From Cedecea neteri (GTDB lineage: Bacteria > Pseudomonadota > Gammaproteobacteria > Enterobacterales > Enterobacteriaceae): a DNA stretch of 64,000 nucleotides. This document shows, piece after piece, positions 47,095 through 58,337 of the stretch (its first letter is position 1; the number at the start of each line of letters is the position of its first letter). The position numbers were made by a program, and so were the translations under genes. The stretch spans positions 2,914,001 through 2,978,000 of the forward strand of contig NZ_CP009459.1 in assembly GCF_000758325.1 (NCBI RefSeq). Reading direction: 5' to 3'. The notes under the pieces were generated by a model. The model did not search any database. It was not told where the DNA came from and saw nothing but the letters and a program-made list of their open reading frames with translations.

Positions 47095-47559
47095 TTAGCG
47101 AGGTGCAACGGTGATGTTGTTGCCGCTGCCGGAGATGGCTACACGCTGGCCAACGGAGTAACGGGTGTCACCCTGTTTCTGCACGGCAATGATGGTCTGG
47201 CCGTCATCTTTACGGATTTCCAGCTCAACACCTTTGCTGTTGCCCATTGCGCCACCGACGGCATCACCCGCCAGGCCACCGGCTACAGCGCCGCCTGCGG
47301 TTGCCAGAGTACGCCCGGTGCCGCCGCCGACGGTGTTACCCAGCAGACCACCCAGTACCGCACCGCCAATAGCCCCGATGGTGCTGTTGCTGTCGCTACC
47401 TTTGATGGTGACCGCGCGAACGTGGGTAATGGTCCCGTAGGTCACGGTTCTTACCTGTTTTGCTTCAGACGCGTTGTAAACATCGCCAGACAGCCCTTCG
47501 TTGGCGCAGCCAGCAAGGGTGAAAGCAACCAGTGAAACTGCCAAAATACGTGAAATCAT
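47095..47559 (-). CDS. slyB: outer membrane lipoprotein SlyB
   Basis: 154 residues with a lipobox (LAGC at 15-18) and a glycine-zipper region (GAIGGAVLGGLLGNTVGGGTG and AGGAVAGGLAGDAVGGAMG, about 60-107), then a C-terminal beta-sandwich. SlyB is a PhoPQ-regulated lipoprotein that supports outer-membrane integrity. In E. coli slyB lies next to slyA; here they are 7.8 kb apart because of the inserted cluster. Confidence 0.96.
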   Translation of the reverse strand: MISRILAVSLVAFTLAGCANEGLSGDVYNASEAKQVRTVTYGTITHVRAVTIKGSDSNSTIGAIGGAVLGGLLGNTVGGGTGRTLATAGGAVAGGLAGDAVGGAMGNSKGVELEIRKDDGQTIIAVQKQGDTRYSVGQRVAISGSGNNITVAPR

Positions 47560-47668
47560 TTGTACCTCTCCTGTGAACCCATCAACGCTCAGTGAGCATC
47601 CGTTATGGCTAAATTATATGGCAATTCCTGGCCATAGTTCATGTTTGTTCTACAACAATCCTGTAAAA

Positions 47669-47703
47669 ATAGTAAATCAAATGTCTTTAACAACAATTAA
47701 ACC
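47669..47703 (-). promoter_or_regulatory. PhoP box and -10 element of slyB
   Basis: On the minus strand GGTTTA-N5-TGTTAA (47687-47703) matches the PhoP direct repeat, and exactly 12 bp downstream is TACTAT (47669-47674), the spacing of PhoP-activated promoters. It lies about 110 bp before the slyB start. The rest of 47560-47851, shared with anmK, shows no gene. Confidence 0.8.
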
Positions 47704-47851
47704 GCTGCGCTGTAAGAGTTTTGCTTAAATGCCCGACCGCCTGCTGCTGCAGCTGACACAGATTATTAATTAAAAATATTAATAAATCATAATATTGCGT
47801 GCTAGTTTAACCAAATTAATTTATAGCCCCAGCGAGAATAAGGAGTGACGG

Positions 47852-48976
47852 ATGAAGTCAGGTCGTTATATAGGCGTGATGTCAGGCACCAGTCTGGATG
47901 GTATCGATGTGGTGCTGGCTGCTATCGACGAACATCTGGTCGTTCAGCAGGCGAGCTACAGCCACCCGATGCCGCTGGCCATCAAAAACGCGGTTCTTGC
48001 CGTTTGCCAGGGGCAGCAACTCACGCTGTCCCAGCTAGGCCAATTGGACAACCGGCTCGGAAAATTGTTCGCCGAAGCGGTGCAAATCCTTATTAAGCGC
48101 GAAGGGCTGCGGCCTGAAGACGTCACTGCTATTGGCTGCCACGGGCAAACCGTCTGGCATGAGCCACAGGGTGAGGCCGCCCACACTCTGCAAATTGGCG
48201 ACAACAACCATATTGCCGCGCTGACCGGAATTACCGTCGTCGGTGATTTTCGCCGCCGTGATATGGCGCTTGGTGGGCAGGGCGCGCCTCTGGTGCCGGC
48301 GTTTCACCAGGCGCTGCTCGCGCATCCGGTTGAACGCCGAATGGTGCTGAATATCGGCGGTATCGCCAACCTCTCATTGCTGATTCCAGACCAGCCGGTC
48401 AGAGGATACGACACCGGGCCTGGCAATATGCTGATGGATGCGTGGATCTGGCGGCAGCGTGGAAAAGGTTATGACAAAGACGCCGAATGGGCGAGCCGCG
48501 GCAAAGTCGTTATTCCTTTATTGCAGCAAATGCTGAGTGACCCTTACTTTGCTGCACCCGCGCCCAAAAGTACGGGTCGCGAATACTTCAACTACGGCTG
48601 GCTTGAACGCCAGCTTGCAATGTTCCCGGCGCTCGCCGGAGAAGATGTGCAGGCCACGCTTACTGAGCTGACCGCGACAACCATCGCTGAGCAGGTACTC
48701 CTGAGCGGCGGCTGTGAACGCCTTATGGTTTGCGGCGGGGGCAGCCGTAACCCGCTACTGATGGCACGCCTCACTGCGCTATTACCGGGCACGGAAGTGA
48801 CGACGACAGACGAGGCCGGGATCAGCGGGGACGATATGGAAGCGCTGGCGTTTGCCTGGCTGGCTTATCGCACAATGTCCGGCCTGCCGGGCAACCTGCC
48901 TTCGGTAACAGGTGCCTCTGAGCCGACCATCCTTGGCGCCATTTATCCGGCAAATCCTCGGCATAATCAGAGTTAA
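47852..48976 (+). CDS. anmK: anhydro-N-acetylmuramic acid kinase AnmK
   Basis: 374 residues beginning [21 protein letters not shown], the family N-terminus, with further ASKHA-fold motifs [36 protein letters not shown] and [10 protein letters not shown]. It phosphorylates and opens anhydroMurNAc to MurNAc-6-phosphate in cell-wall recycling. AAGGAGTGA precedes the ATG. Confidence 0.97.
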   Translation: MKSGRYIGVMSGTSLDGIDVVLAAIDEHLVVQQASYSHPMPLAIKNAVLAVCQGQQLTLSQLGQLDNRLGKLFAEAVQILIKREGLRPEDVTAIGCHGQTVWHEPQGEAAHTLQIGDNNHIAALTGITVVGDFRRRDMALGGQGAPLVPAFHQALLAHPVERRMVLNIGGIANLSLLIPDQPVRGYDTGPGNMLMDAWIWRQRGKGYDKDAEWASRGKVVIPLLQQMLSDPYFAAPAPKSTGREYFNYGWLERQLAMFPALAGEDVQATLTELTATTIAEQVLLSGGCERLMVCGGGSRNPLLMARLTALLPGTEVTTTDEAGISGDDMEALAFAWLAYRTMSGLPGNLPSVTGASEPTILGAIYPANPRHNQS

Positions 48977-49067
48977 CTGAAATTATCTTCATCCCGCAGC
49001 CGCTAAACTAAAAGCGAAAAGGAGGGCGCTGGCCCTCCAGGGATAAGAAGATATTCAGGATACTCAG

Positions 49068-49391
49068 ATGAAAAAACTGCTCGTTGCCACCCTGCCAATG
49101 CTGCTCGCCGGCTGTAGTTACTACAACGCTTTTCTTGAAAGAATGCATACCGATACGCTGGCGTATCAGTGCGATGAAAAGCCGCTCACCGTGAAGCTGA
49201 ATAACGACAAGCAGCAGGTTAGTTTCGTCTACGACAACCAGATGCTGAACCTGACGCAGGGACTTTCCGCCTCCGGCGCGCGCTACACCGACGGTGTTTA
49301 CGTCTTCTGGTCGAAGGGCGACAGCGCAACCGTCTATCGCAAAGACACGATCGTGCTGAATAATTGCCTGCTACAGACGGCCAAACGTTGA
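49068..49391 (+). CDS. mliC: membrane-bound C-type lysozyme inhibitor MliC (YdhA)
   Basis: 107 residues with lipobox LLAGC (Cys16) and the MliC domain, including [26 protein letters not shown] and [23 protein letters not shown]; the paired cysteines fit the fold. It inhibits C-type lysozyme from the outer membrane. It stands between anmK and pdxH as in E. coli. Confidence 0.94.
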   Translation: MKKLLVATLPMLLAGCSYYNAFLERMHTDTLAYQCDEKPLTVKLNNDKQQVSFVYDNQMLNLTQGLSASGARYTDGVYVFWSKGDSATVYRKDTIVLNNCLLQTAKR

Positions 49392-49448
49392 GATTTCTCA
49401 GGGTGGAGAGCACAATAGCTCCACCCGAGGATAGCCTGATGTAACGCC

Positions 49449-50105
49449 ATGTCTGATAACGACTCTTTGCAACAGATTGCGCATTTGCGCCGCGAATACA
49501 CCAAAGGTGGCCTGCGCCGCCACGATCTCACCGACACGCCGCTGCCGCTGTTTGAACGCTGGCTGGCTCAGGCCTGTGAAGCCAAACTTGCCGATCCGAC
49601 CGCCATGGTTGTGGCCACGGTGGACGAAAACGGCCAACCCTATCAACGCATTGTCCTGCTGAAGCATTTTGATGAAAAAGGGCTGGTGTTTTACACCAAC
49701 CTGGGCTCCCGCAAGGCGCACCACATCGAACACAACCCCCGCGTCAGCCTGCATTTTCCGTGGCATATGCTTGAGCGCCAGGTGATGGTGCAGGGCACCG
49801 CCGAGCGGTTATCCACCATCGAAGTGTTGAAATACTTCCACAGCCGCCCGAAGGACAGCCAGATAGGTGCCTGGGTATCGAAGCAATCGAGCCGCATATC
49901 CGCGCGCGGCGTGCTGGAAAGCAAATTCCTTGAGCTGAAACAGAAATTCCAGCAGGGCGAAGTGCCGCTGCCGAGTTTTTGGGGCGGCTACCGCGTCAGC
50001 ATCGATCAAATGGAGTTCTGGCAGGGGGGGGAACATCGCTTGCACGACCGCTTCCTTTACCAGCGTGACGGAACTGCCTGGAAAATAGACCGCCTCGCAC
50101 CGTAA
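49449..50105 (+). CDS. pdxH: pyridoxamine/pyridoxine 5'-phosphate oxidase PdxH
   Basis: 218 residues, the E. coli length, starting [20 protein letters not shown]. It has the FMN split-barrel with [18 protein letters not shown] and [19 protein letters not shown], and the C-terminal FWGGYRV and [20 protein letters not shown]. It makes pyridoxal 5'-phosphate. It heads pdxH-tyrS-pdxY. Confidence 0.97.
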   Translation: MSDNDSLQQIAHLRREYTKGGLRRHDLTDTPLPLFERWLAQACEAKLADPTAMVVATVDENGQPYQRIVLLKHFDEKGLVFYTNLGSRKAHHIEHNPRVSLHFPWHMLERQVMVQGTAERLSTIEVLKYFHSRPKDSQIGAWVSKQSSRISARGVLESKFLELKQKFQQGEVPLPSFWGGYRVSIDQMEFWQGGEHRLHDRFLYQRDGTAWKIDRLAP

Positions 50106-50122
50106 GTCAGGATTTTCATCTT

Positions 50123-50156
50123 AAGCGCTGGTACTGAAGGTGTCAGCGCTTTATTC
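50123..50156 (+). terminator. attenuating hairpin between pdxH and tyrS
   Basis: AAGCGCTG (50123-50130) pairs with CAGCGCTT (50144-50151), followed by TATTC. The long loop and short T run suggest partial termination only. Confidence 0.45.
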
Positions 50157-50243
50157 TATGTCCCCTCAAAATGAATTCTTTCGCCAGTGGGCGAAAAGCC
50201 GTGTACCGGCAAAGGTGCAGTCGTATTAGAGATGGAGAATTTG

Positions 50244-51518
50244 ATGTCGAACATCAATTTGATCAAACAATTGCAAGAGCGGGGCCTGGTGGCCCAGGTG
50301 ACGGATGAGGATGCGTTAGCAGAGCGACTGGCGCAAGGGCCAATTGCACTCTATTGCGGCTTCGATCCGACCGCCGACAGCTTGCATTTGGGCCATCTGG
50401 TTCCACTGCTGTGCCTGAAACGCTTTCAGGAAGCAGGCCATAAGCCGGTTGCCCTCGTGGGCGGCGCCACCGGTCTTATCGGCGACCCAAGCTTCAAAGC
50501 CGTTGAGCGTAAGCTGAACACCGAGGATACCGTGCAGGAGTGGGTGGAAAAAATCCGCCGCCAGGTTGCGCCGTTCCTCGACTTTAACTGCGGTGATAAT
50601 TCCGCTGTCGCCGCAAACAACTACGACTGGTTCGGCAGCATGAACGTGCTGACCTTCCTGCGTGATATCGGCAAGCACTTCTCTGTTAACCAGATGATTA
50701 ACAAAGAAGCGGTAAAACAGCGTCTGAACCGCGACGATGTAGGGATCTCTTTCACCGAGTTCTCTTACAACCTGCTGCAGGGTTACGACTTCGCCTGCCT
50801 GAACAAACTGCACGGCGTGGTGCTGCAGATTGGCGGTTCTGACCAGTGGGGTAACATCACCTCCGGTATCGATCTGACTCGCCGTCTGCACCAGCAGCAG
50901 GCTTTCGGTCTGACTGTACCGCTGATCACTAAATCCGACGGCACCAAATTCGGTAAAACCGAAGGCGGCGCGGTCTGGCTTGATCCGAAGAAAACCAGCC
51001 CGTACAAATTCTACCAGTTCTGGATCAACACTGCGGATGCCGATGTGTATCGCTTCCTGAAGTTCTTCACCTTTATGGACATTGCAGAGATCAATGCCCT
51101 GGAAGAAGAAGACAAAAACAGCGGGGCTGCACCTCGCGCCCAGTACGTGCTGGCCGAGCAGGTCACCCGTCTGGTGCACGGTGAAGAAGGTCTGACCGCG
51201 GCCAAGCGCATTACCGCCAGCCTGTTTAACGGCAACCTGAGCGAACTGAGCGAAGCCGACTTTGAGCAACTGGCTCAGGACGGCGTGCCGATGGTTGAAA
51301 TGGAGCGCGGTGCCGATCTGCAACAGGCGCTGGTGGATTCCGAGCTGCAGCCATCCCGTGGCCAGGCGCGTAAAACCATCTCGCAGAACGCAATCACCAT
51401 TAACGGTGAAAAACAGTCTGACCCGGAATACACCTTCACCGAAGGCGACATTCTGTTTAACCGTTACACTCTGCTGCGTCGTGGTAAAAAGAACTACTGC
51501 CTCGTCTGCTGGAAATAA
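50244..51518 (+). CDS. tyrS: tyrosyl-tRNA synthetase TyrS
   Basis: 424 residues from ATG 50244, the E. coli length, with GGAG upstream; the longer frame begins in the leader. It has the class I HIGH-like HLGH in [11 protein letters not shown], the KMSKS-like KFGKT, and a C-terminal S4-type RNA-binding domain (about 355-424). It charges tRNA-Tyr. Confidence 0.98.
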   Translation: MSNINLIKQLQERGLVAQVTDEDALAERLAQGPIALYCGFDPTADSLHLGHLVPLLCLKRFQEAGHKPVALVGGATGLIGDPSFKAVERKLNTEDTVQEWVEKIRRQVAPFLDFNCGDNSAVAANNYDWFGSMNVLTFLRDIGKHFSVNQMINKEAVKQRLNRDDVGISFTEFSYNLLQGYDFACLNKLHGVVLQIGGSDQWGNITSGIDLTRRLHQQQAFGLTVPLITKSDGTKFGKTEGGAVWLDPKKTSPYKFYQFWINTADADVYRFLKFFTFMDIAEINALEEEDKNSGAAPRAQYVLAEQVTRLVHGEEGLTAAKRITASLFNGNLSELSEADFEQLAQDGVPMVEMERGADLQQALVDSELQPSRGQARKTISQNAITINGEKQSDPEYTFTEGDILFNRYTLLRRGKKNYCLVCWK

Positions 51519-51531
51519 GTTATCGGAATAG

Positions 51532-51560
51532 AAAAGCACGGCTTATGCCGTGCTTTTTTT
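51532..51560 (+). terminator. terminator after tyrS
   Basis: AAAAGCACGGC (51532-51542) pairs with GCCGTGCTTTT (51547-51557), followed by further T. pdxY lies 40 bp downstream and may depend on readthrough or its own promoter. Confidence 0.9.
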
Positions 51561-51596
51561 TAGCAAGCACAACACCTGGCGATACCCGAGTAGAAA

Positions 51597-52457
51597 ATGA
51601 AAAATATTCTTGCCATCCAGTCCCACGTGGTATTTGGTCACGCCGGCAATAGCGCCGCCGAATTCCCGATGCGCCGCCTGGGCGCCAACGTCTGGCCGTT
51701 GAACACGGTACAGTTCTCCAACCACACGCAGTACGGGCAATGGACCGGCACGGTGATGCCCGCCAGCCATCTGAGCGAGATTGTGCAGGGAATTGCGAAC
51801 ATCGGCCAACTGGAGCGCTGTGATGCGGTGCTGAGCGGATATCTGGGTTCGGCGGAGCAGGGCGAACATATTCTCTCCATTGTGCGTCAGGTAAAAGCGG
51901 CTAACCCGAAGGCGAAATACTTCTGTGACCCGGTGATGGGCCACCCGGAGAAAGGCTGCATCGTGGCGCCTGGCGTGGCGGAATACCACACACGCTACGC
52001 CATGCCTGCCAGCGATATCATCGCGCCGAACCTGATTGAGCTGGAAATCCTCAGCGGCCACAGCGTAAATAGCGTGGATGAAGCCGTGGCGACTGCACGG
52101 GAGCTGATTGCTCAAGGGCCGGAAATTGTGCTGGTGAAACACCTGGCACGTGCAGGCTATCAGCAGGACCGTTTTGAAATGCTGCTGGTGACGGCGGAAG
52201 AAGCCTGGCACATCCATCGCCCGCTGGTGGACTTTGGCGAACGCCAGCCGGTTGGCGTGGGTGACGTGACCAGCGGCCTGCTGCTGGTTAAGCTGCTGCA
52301 GGGTGCAACGCTGCGTGAAGCACTGGAGCATGTGACGGCGGCGGTGTACGACATTATGGTTGTCACCAAACGCATGGAAGAGTACGAACTGCAGCTGGTC
52401 GCGGCTCAGGACGGGATTGCCAAACCCGAACACTATTTCACCGCGGTGAAGCTCTGA
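51597..52457 (+). CDS. pdxY: pyridoxal kinase PdxY
   Basis: 286 residues, one fewer than E. coli PdxY. It has the ribokinase-like pyridoxal kinase fold with [23 protein letters not shown] and the GVGDVTSG motif with the catalytic Asp. It phosphorylates pyridoxal in the salvage pathway, beside pdxH. Confidence 0.96.
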   Translation: MKNILAIQSHVVFGHAGNSAAEFPMRRLGANVWPLNTVQFSNHTQYGQWTGTVMPASHLSEIVQGIANIGQLERCDAVLSGYLGSAEQGEHILSIVRQVKAANPKAKYFCDPVMGHPEKGCIVAPGVAEYHTRYAMPASDIIAPNLIELEILSGHSVNSVDEAVATARELIAQGPEIVLVKHLARAGYQQDRFEMLLVTAEEAWHIHRPLVDFGERQPVGVGDVTSGLLLVKLLQGATLREALEHVTAAVYDIMVVTKRMEEYELQLVAAQDGIAKPEHYFTAVKL

Positions 52458-52462
52458 AACAG

Positions 52463-52488
52463 AAACGCCCTCATTTGAGGGCGTTTTG
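52463..52488. terminator. terminator between pdxY and gstA
   Basis: AAACGCCCTC (52463-52472) pairs with GAGGGCGTTT (52477-52486), between convergent genes. Confidence 0.88.
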
Positions 52489-52503
52489 CTATCCAGGGCT
52501 AAC

Positions 52504-53106
52504 TTAAATCCCTTCGGCGGTCAGCGCCGCAGACACCGCCGGACGCGCCTTCATGCGCTCAACGTAGGCTTCGATATTTGACAGCCCCGCCAGGTCCAGC
52601 TTCAGGCCATAGGCCCAGCGCAGCACGGTAAACAGGTAGGCATCCACCACGGTGAAGCGGGCGCCCATCAGCCACTGTTTGTCCTGCAGCGATTCGTTCA
52701 CATAGTGGAATTTTTTCTCCATCTGCTTGCGAACCACGGCCTTGAACTCTTCGGGCGTCGCCGGGTTGAACAGCGGGGAAAAACCTTTATGCAGCTCGGT
52801 TGCCACATAATTCAGCCACTCCAGCGTGTGGTAGCGAGTCATGCTGCCCGCCGGGGCCAGCAGATGGCGGTCAGGCACTTTATCCGCCAGGTATTGCACG
52901 ATAGCCACGCCCTCGGTCAGCAGAGAGCCGTCATCCAGCACCAGCGCGGGCACCTGTCCTTTAGGGTTAATGGCGAGAAAATCGTCACCGTTTTCGGTGC
53001 GTTTGTTCGCGAGGTCAACTTTCACCAGCGAAAAGTCCAGGCCAGATTCACGCAGGATAATGTGTGGGGAGAGGGAACAGGCACCGGGCTTGAAATACAG
53101 TTTCAT
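52504..53106 (-). CDS. gstA: glutathione S-transferase GstA (beta class)
   Basis: 200 residues, one fewer than E. coli GstA, starting [21 protein letters not shown] with the beta-class Cys10. The N-terminal thioredoxin-like domain has [20 protein letters not shown] for glutathione binding, and an all-helical domain follows. It conjugates glutathione to electrophiles. Confidence 0.95.
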   Translation of the reverse strand: MKLYFKPGACSLSPHIILRESGLDFSLVKVDLANKRTENGDDFLAINPKGQVPALVLDDGSLLTEGVAIVQYLADKVPDRHLLAPAGSMTRYHTLEWLNYVATELHKGFSPLFNPATPEEFKAVVRKQMEKKFHYVNESLQDKQWLMGARFTVVDAYLFTVLRWAYGLKLDLAGLSNIEAYVERMKARPAVSAALTAEGI

Positions 53107-53154
53107 GACGAACTCCTTTAGGGCGCTAAGATAACTTATGTTAGTGCGGACACC

Positions 53155-53191
53155 GGGAAAAAAAAAGCCGCCAGCTGTGAGGCCGGCGGCT
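53155..53191 (-). terminator. dtpA terminator
   Basis: On the minus strand AGCCGCC and GGCGGCT form a stem followed by at least nine T. It directly follows the dtpA stop. Confidence 0.9.
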
Positions 53192-53215
53192 AAATAATCA
53201 TTTTTCCTGGAGAAA

Positions 53216-54721
53216 TTACGCGGTAGCGGTTTCGTTAACCTTTTCGGCTTTGTCTTCGCTCAGCGTCATGCGGTTCAGCTTCGGCGCGGTCAGCAGCATC
53301 AGCACGGCAATCACGCCGGTGACGATACCGATCTGCATGAAGACACGACCGTACACTTCCAGAGACTGCAGTGGGTCAGTCACGTTTTCAGGCACCGCCA
53401 TCAGGCCTGCAACTTTACCGGCGATAATTGCGGCACCCGCAGTCGTCAGGAACCAGCTGCCCATGATGAAGCCCATCAGGCGCTGTGGTACCAGCTGTGC
53501 CACCATTGCGAGGCCCAGGCCGGAGATCATCAGCTCCCCAATACTCTGCAGCGCATAGCTCAGAATCAGCCAGTTCACGGAAACGATACCCGCTTCATTA
53601 GCGAACTTCGTGCCGACCGGCAGAACCAGGAAGGCGAAGGAGCACAGCACCATACCGATAGCGAACTTGTGCGGCATCGGCAGGCGGTCGCCCATTTTGT
53701 TGTAGATAGCGGCGAGAATCGGGCTACCAATCATGATCCAGAATGGGTTCAGCGCCTGGAACTGTTCGGCTTCGAAAGTGATGCCCAGAATTTCGTGGCC
53801 CACGTTACGAATAGCGAAGAAGTTCAGGGAGGTTGGCATCTGGCTGTAAAGCACGAAGAAGACGATAGCTTCAACCATTAGAATGAAGGCCACGATCATC
53901 TTGCGGCGAGCGGCGCCTTTCATCGCGAAAGCTTCTTTCGCGAAGATAATAACGATACCCAGGGCCACAACGCCCAGCACGGCGCGAGCAATGCCCTGGT
54001 TGTGCAGCAGCCAGGTTGCCACGGCAATCAGCACCACAACGCCTGCGATGGTTGCCATCAGCTTGCCGAAATGTACCGGTGCGAAGTCAGGTTTGGAGCC
54101 ATAATTCTTCACCCACTTCTTACAGAAGATGAAGTTCACCAGGGTAATCAGCATGCCCACGAAGCTCAGGGAGAACGCGGTGCTCCAGCCGTACTGTGCA
54201 GCCAGCCACGGGGTAGCAAGCATAGAGAAGAAGGAACCGATGTTGATGGACATGTAGTACATGGTGAATGCACCGTCCAGACGCGGATCGTCTTTCTCAT
54301 AGCAGGTTGACAGCAGCGCGGAAGGGTTAGCCTTGAACAGGCCGTTACCTACGGCGATGGTCGCCATCCCGATATACACCACGCTCACGTCGTGGCCGGA
54401 ATAGGCAACAAGGGCGTAACCAATAGCCAGTACGACGGTACCGAGCATGATAACGCGTTTGGTGCCGAGGACTTTATCGCCCAGCCAGCCGCCAATCGCG
54501 ACCAGGCCATAAACAAGGGCGCTAAAGGAGGAGAACAGCGTGATGGAGTCCGCTTCGGACATGCCCAGCATTTTGACCAGGTAAACGGCCATGATGCCTT
54601 GCAGGCCGTAATAGCCGAAACGCTCCCAGAGTTCGATAGAGAAAATCAGGTAGAACGATTTAGGTTGCTTAAAGGCGTTTAGACTAACGCTTTCTGCTGG
54701 TTCTTTGTTTGCAGTCGACAC
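53216..54721 (-). CDS. dtpA: proton-dependent di/tripeptide permease DtpA (TppB)
   Basis: 501 residues from a GTG start at 54721, with AGAGG 5 nt upstream. It is a POT/PTR-family transporter with fourteen membrane segments; [19 protein letters not shown] is the E1XXE2R-type motif region and [15 protein letters not shown] is the PTR2 signature. It imports di- and tripeptides with protons. E. coli DtpA is 500 residues. Confidence 0.97.
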   Translation of the reverse strand: MSTANKEPAESVSLNAFKQPKSFYLIFSIELWERFGYYGLQGIMAVYLVKMLGMSEADSITLFSSFSALVYGLVAIGGWLGDKVLGTKRVIMLGTVVLAIGYALVAYSGHDVSVVYIGMATIAVGNGLFKANPSALLSTCYEKDDPRLDGAFTMYYMSINIGSFFSMLATPWLAAQYGWSTAFSLSFVGMLITLVNFIFCKKWVKNYGSKPDFAPVHFGKLMATIAGVVVLIAVATWLLHNQGIARAVLGVVALGIVIIFAKEAFAMKGAARRKMIVAFILMVEAIVFFVLYSQMPTSLNFFAIRNVGHEILGITFEAEQFQALNPFWIMIGSPILAAIYNKMGDRLPMPHKFAIGMVLCSFAFLVLPVGTKFANEAGIVSVNWLILSYALQSIGELMISGLGLAMVAQLVPQRLMGFIMGSWFLTTAGAAIIAGKVAGLMAVPENVTDPLQSLEVYGRVFMQIGIVTGVIAVLMLLTAPKLNRMTLSEDKAEKVNETATA

Positions 54722-55143
54722 ATATACCTCTTTTTTTACATCCCGCTTTAATTAAGGGGCTTGCTTATGCCTTACCGCATGGGTAAGCATTTTTCTTGTT
54801 ATTAGGAAGGAAAAACGGGGGGTAATGTTCACTATCCAGGGGTTGCAGGCAAGGGGTTTGTAATGATCTGTTACATATATCCATGACAAGATAATACGCC
54901 ATCAGGTGAATTGTTATTCAGCGTTAAATTTTACCAATTCATTTATTAACGATTTTTTGTCTTTTTTCAAAGCGATTTTTTAACATTATAGTTATATATT
55001 CTGCTTTTAAAGCTGAAATGCAGTGTTAATGACCGCTATATTCAATATGTCTGGCCTATTGTATGGCCGTAGATCCATTATTGCTAACGATAGCAATGCG
55101 TTAGTGGTGATTTCGTTACCATTTTGCAACCTCAAGTTATCAA

Positions 55144-55159
55144 AGTGATGCAGATCACA
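55144..55159. promoter_or_regulatory. CRP-like site in the dtpA-nth gap
   Basis: AGTGA-N6-TCACA, one mismatch from consensus. No plus-strand gene starts downstream, and dtpA begins 423 bp away on the other strand, so the target is unclear. Confidence 0.5.
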
Positions 55160-55301
55160 AATTTATAGAAATTTCTTATCGCAAAAAAACGATTAACCTG
55201 GTTAGCCGATTAATCAACGAACAATATAAAATCGTACCGCGTTATCCATGGGATAAAAGTGTGCAACTCGGGTGTTTAATAGGCAGGGAAGTGCAGAGGA
55301 T

Positions 55302-55320
55302 GCCCGGTGCAGGACCGGGC
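55302..55320 (-). terminator. hairpin after the rsx-nth operon
   Basis: GCCCGGT (55302-55308) pairs with ACCGGGC (55314-55320) across 5 nt, 8 bp past the nth stop. There is no T run. Confidence 0.45.
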
Positions 55321-55327
55321 GAGGCTA

Positions 55328-55963
55328 TCAGGCGTCGACCTTCTCTTTAAATTCGCAGAGATCTTCGATAATGCATGAGCCACAGCGCGGCTTGCGGGCG
55401 ATGCAGGTGTAGCGGCCGTGGAGGATCAACCAGTGATGGCAATCGACCTTAAATTCTGCCGGAACCACCTTCAGCAGTTTTTCCTCTACCTGCTCGACGT
55501 TTTTCCCGGCAGCAAACTGGGTGCGGTTACACACCCGGAAGATGTGCGTATCTACGGCAATCGTCGGCCAGCCAAAGGCTGTGTTCAGCACAACGTTAGC
55601 GGTTTTACGGCCTACGCCCGGCAGTGCTTCAAGCGCCGCCCGATCCTCAGGGACTTCGCCGCCGTGCAGGTCAAGCAGCATGCGGCAGGTTTTGATCACA
55701 TTCTCCGCTTTGCTGTTAAACAGGCCGATGGTTTTGATGTACTCCTTTACGCCGTCTACGCCAAGCGCCAGCATCGTCGCAGGGGTATTGGCAACAGGGT
55801 AAAGCTTTGCCGTCGCCTTGTTGACGCTGACGTCGGTGGCCTGAGCGGAAAGCAGAACCGCAATCAGCAGCTCAAAAGGGCTGCTGAAATTGAGTTCGGT
55901 TGTAGGGTGAGGATTGTTGTCTCTCAGGCGGGTGAGGATCTCAACGCGCTTGCTGTTATTCAT
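55328..55963 (-). CDS. nth: endonuclease III Nth
   Basis: 211 residues, the E. coli length. It has helix-hairpin-helix LEALPGVGRKTANVVL with the catalytic Lys, the catalytic Asp in VDTHIFRV, and the C-terminal 4Fe-4S ligands in CIARKPRCGSCIIEDLC. It removes oxidised pyrimidines and nicks abasic sites. It is the last gene of the rsxABCDGE-nth operon, its start overlapping the rsxE stop by one base. Confidence 0.98.
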   Translation of the reverse strand: MNNSKRVEILTRLRDNNPHPTTELNFSSPFELLIAVLLSAQATDVSVNKATAKLYPVANTPATMLALGVDGVKEYIKTIGLFNSKAENVIKTCRMLLDLHGGEVPEDRAALEALPGVGRKTANVVLNTAFGWPTIAVDTHIFRVCNRTQFAAGKNVEQVEEKLLKVVPAEFKVDCHHWLILHGRYTCIARKPRCGSCIIEDLCEFKEKVDA

Positions 55964-56652
55964 TAAGCCTTCTCTGCATTGCCTGCTACGGCGGCGGCGC
56001 TTTCGCGGGCGCGACGAGCCTTCATTTTTTCATCAATGAGGTATTTTATCGCTAACAGCATACCCAGGCCAATAAAGGCGCCCGGCGGCAGCATGGCAAG
56101 CAGGAAAGGCGTGTCGGTATGGAAAACTTCAATGCGCAGCACTTTCGCCCAGTTACCAAGCAGGCCGTCCGCGCCGTCAAACAGGGTGCCGTTACCAATA
56201 ATCTCGCGAATGGAGCCTAAAACAAACATCGCGCTGGTCGCGCCCAGCCCGGTGGCAAAGCCATCCAGCGCGGCATAGGGCACGCTGGCTTTTGCAGCGT
56301 AGGCTTCGGCCCGCCCGACGACGATACAGTTGGTAACGATAAGCGGGATAAAGATCCCCAGCGACTGGTAGAGCCCAAATGCATAAGCGTTGATCAGCAT
56401 CTGCACGATGCTGACCACTGAGGCGATGATCAGCACGTACACCGGAATACGAATCTCAGCGGGCACCCAGCGGCGCAGGGCGGAAATTGTCCCGTTGGTC
56501 AGCGTCAGTACCAGCGTGGTCGCCAGCCCAAGCCCAAGGGCGTTGGTGGCGGTGGAGGTGACGGCCAGAAGCGGGCAAAGGCCCAGCAGCTGAACCAGCG
56601 CCGAGTTATTTTTCCACAGCCCGTTTACCAGGACGCGTTTTGTTTCGCTCAT
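55963..56652 (-). CDS. rsxE: electron transport complex subunit RsxE
   Basis: 229 residues with six membrane helices, of the NqrD/RnfE family and paralogous to RsxA. Conserved stretches are [22 protein letters not shown] and [18 protein letters not shown]. It is part of the Rnf-type membrane complex that keeps SoxR reduced in E. coli. It overlaps rsxG by 4 bp. Confidence 0.96.
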   Translation of the reverse strand: MSETKRVLVNGLWKNNSALVQLLGLCPLLAVTSTATNALGLGLATTLVLTLTNGTISALRRWVPAEIRIPVYVLIIASVVSIVQMLINAYAFGLYQSLGIFIPLIVTNCIVVGRAEAYAAKASVPYAALDGFATGLGATSAMFVLGSIREIIGNGTLFDGADGLLGNWAKVLRIEVFHTDTPFLLAMLPPGAFIGLGMLLAIKYLIDEKMKARRARESAAAVAGNAEKA

Positions 56653-57275
56653 TGTTGTTCTCCACAGGCCGGCAATTCGTTGAGCTGAGCAGGCAGGGTT
56701 TCTGCAAACAGGCCAGCGCGCTTAACGGCATTGACAACCGCGCGCGGGGTAATGGTTGCCCCGGTAAATTGCGTGAACTGCCCGCCGTCTTTTTGGACCG
56801 CCCAGCTCGGGTCATTGCTGCCCTGAATGCGTTTATTAGCAAAGTGGGTGATCCAGTCGCTGAGACGCAGTTCTATTTTATCCCCAAGCCCCGGCGTTTC
56901 GTGGTGTTCGGTCACGCGGGTGCCGAGGATGGTGCCGTTAAAATCGGCGGCAACCAGAATCTGTATAGCACCAGAATAGCCGTCCGGCGCGGTAGCTTCC
57001 ATAACAACGGCAACGGGCTTATCGCCTTTACGCGCGACATAAATATGGCGGGCGCCTTTGCCGAGCGGGGAGTCCTTCACCACCAGGCAACTGTCCTGAA
57101 TAGGGTTATCGTAGACGTCATCGGCAATCACCTGATCAAACAACATTTTTTGCTGCAGCGCCGATTGCTGGGCAATTGTTGGTTTGGTGAGTTCGTTGAC
57201 CAGCGCCGTCAGTCCGGTAAACAGGGCGGCAAACAGCGCCAGGGCTACGCCATGCTTTTGCATTGTTTTAAACAT
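56649..57275 (-). CDS. rsxG: electron transport complex subunit RsxG
   Basis: 208 residues with one N-terminal membrane anchor (about 8-28) and a periplasmic FMN-binding domain. The Thr carrying covalent FMN is in [12 protein letters not shown], and [17 protein letters not shown] is conserved. It lies 9 bp from rsxD. Confidence 0.96.
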   Translation of the reverse strand: MFKTMQKHGVALALFAALFTGLTALVNELTKPTIAQQSALQQKMLFDQVIADDVYDNPIQDSCLVVKDSPLGKGARHIYVARKGDKPVAVVMEATAPDGYSGAIQILVAADFNGTILGTRVTEHHETPGLGDKIELRLSDWITHFANKRIQGSNDPSWAVQKDGGQFTQFTGATITPRAVVNAVKRAGLFAETLPAQLNELPACGEQQ

Positions 57276-57284
57276 AGCGTCTCC

Positions 57285-58337
57285 TTAACGGTGGCCGTAC
57301 GCGCGAGGGCGGGTGTAGTAGTCGATCAGCGGCACGGTAATGTTACCCAGCAGCACGGCGAATGCTACGCCGTCCGGGTAGCCGCCGTAAGTGCGAATCA
57401 GCCAGACCAGCAGGCCAACCAGCGCCCCGAAAATCAGTCGGCCACGGTTGGTCGTCGAGGCGGTGACCGGATCCGTCAGGATAAAGAACGCGCCGAGCAT
57501 GGTTGCACCTGAGAACAGATGCACCATCGGCGACAGGCATTTTTCCGGGGAAATAACCCAGCCGAGCGTGGAGCAGACGACCAAAGTCACCAGGAAGCCC
57601 GCCGGGATATGCCAGCGAATGGTGCCGCGCCACAGCAGGAACAGACCACCCGCCAGATACGCCAGGTTAACCCACTGCCAGCCGAGGCCCGCCAGCGCGC
57701 CGCCATAGATTGGCGCACTCAGAAGTTGCTCTGCGGAATGGCCCGCGTGCAGGCCGGTTTTGAAGGTGTCCAGCGGCGTGGCCTGGCTGATGCCGTCCAC
57801 GCCCATGCGCAGCGTATCCATGGTGCCGCCCGTAGCGGTTGCGCCGTGGAAAATCACCTGCAGGCTGTCAACAAAACCCGGTACGTTGGCGGCGATGGAC
57901 TGCGGCGGCAGCCAGGAGGTCATCTGCACCGGGAAAGCAATCAGCAGCACAACGTAGCCAATCATCGCCGGATTAAACGGGTTATTGCCGAGGCCGCCAT
58001 AAAGCTGTTTGGCAATGATGATCGCAAACACCATCCCGACAACTACCATCCACCACGGCGCGAGAGGCGGAATACTGATCCCCAGCAGCAGGCCGGTCAG
58101 CAGCGCCGAGTTATCGGCAAGGTGGTTTTGTACGGATTTTTTGCGAAGACGCAGCACCAGCGCTTCGGCGACCATAGCGCTGACGATCCCCAGCACAACC
58201 TGAATCAGCGTTCCCCAGCCAAACCAGTACCACTGCATCGCGATGCCGGGCAGGGCTGCGAGACAAACCAGCATCATTATCCGCGCGGTGCTGCGCTGAT
58301 TATGGGTAAACGGGGAGCTTGCGATTTTAAAAACCAT
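57285..58337 (-). CDS. rsxD: electron transport complex subunit RsxD
   Basis: 350 residues with nine to ten membrane helices, NqrB/RnfD family. The covalent FMN site is the Thr in the [14 protein letters not shown] segment (about residues 185-194). It begins immediately after the rsxC stop codon. Confidence 0.96.
   Translation of the reverse strand: MVFKIASSPFTHNQRSTARIMMLVCLAALPGIAMQWYWFGWGTLIQVVLGIVSAMVAEALVLRLRKKSVQNHLADNSALLTGLLLGISIPPLAPWWMVVVGMVFAIIIAKQLYGGLGNNPFNPAMIGYVVLLIAFPVQMTSWLPPQSIAANVPGFVDSLQVIFHGATATGGTMDTLRMGVDGISQATPLDTFKTGLHAGHSAEQLLSAPIYGGALAGLGWQWVNLAYLAGGLFLLWRGTIRWHIPAGFLVTLVVCSTLGWVISPEKCLSPMVHLFSGATMLGAFFILTDPVTASTTNRGRLIFGALVGLLVWLIRTYGGYPDGVAFAVLLGNITVPLIDYYTRPRAYGHR

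Larger units (their letters stand above)
54722..55327. other. 606-bp gene-free region between dtpA and nth
   Basis: Both flanking genes are on the minus strand, so this holds the dtpA promoter and leader plus the tail of the rsx-nth transcript. It is AT-rich. AGTGATGCAGATCACA (55144-55159) matches CRP in nine of ten defined positions, but is over 400 bp from dtpA. GCCCGGT/ACCGGGC (55302-55320) is a hairpin just past the nth stop. I find no ORF with a ribosome site. Confidence 0.55.
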
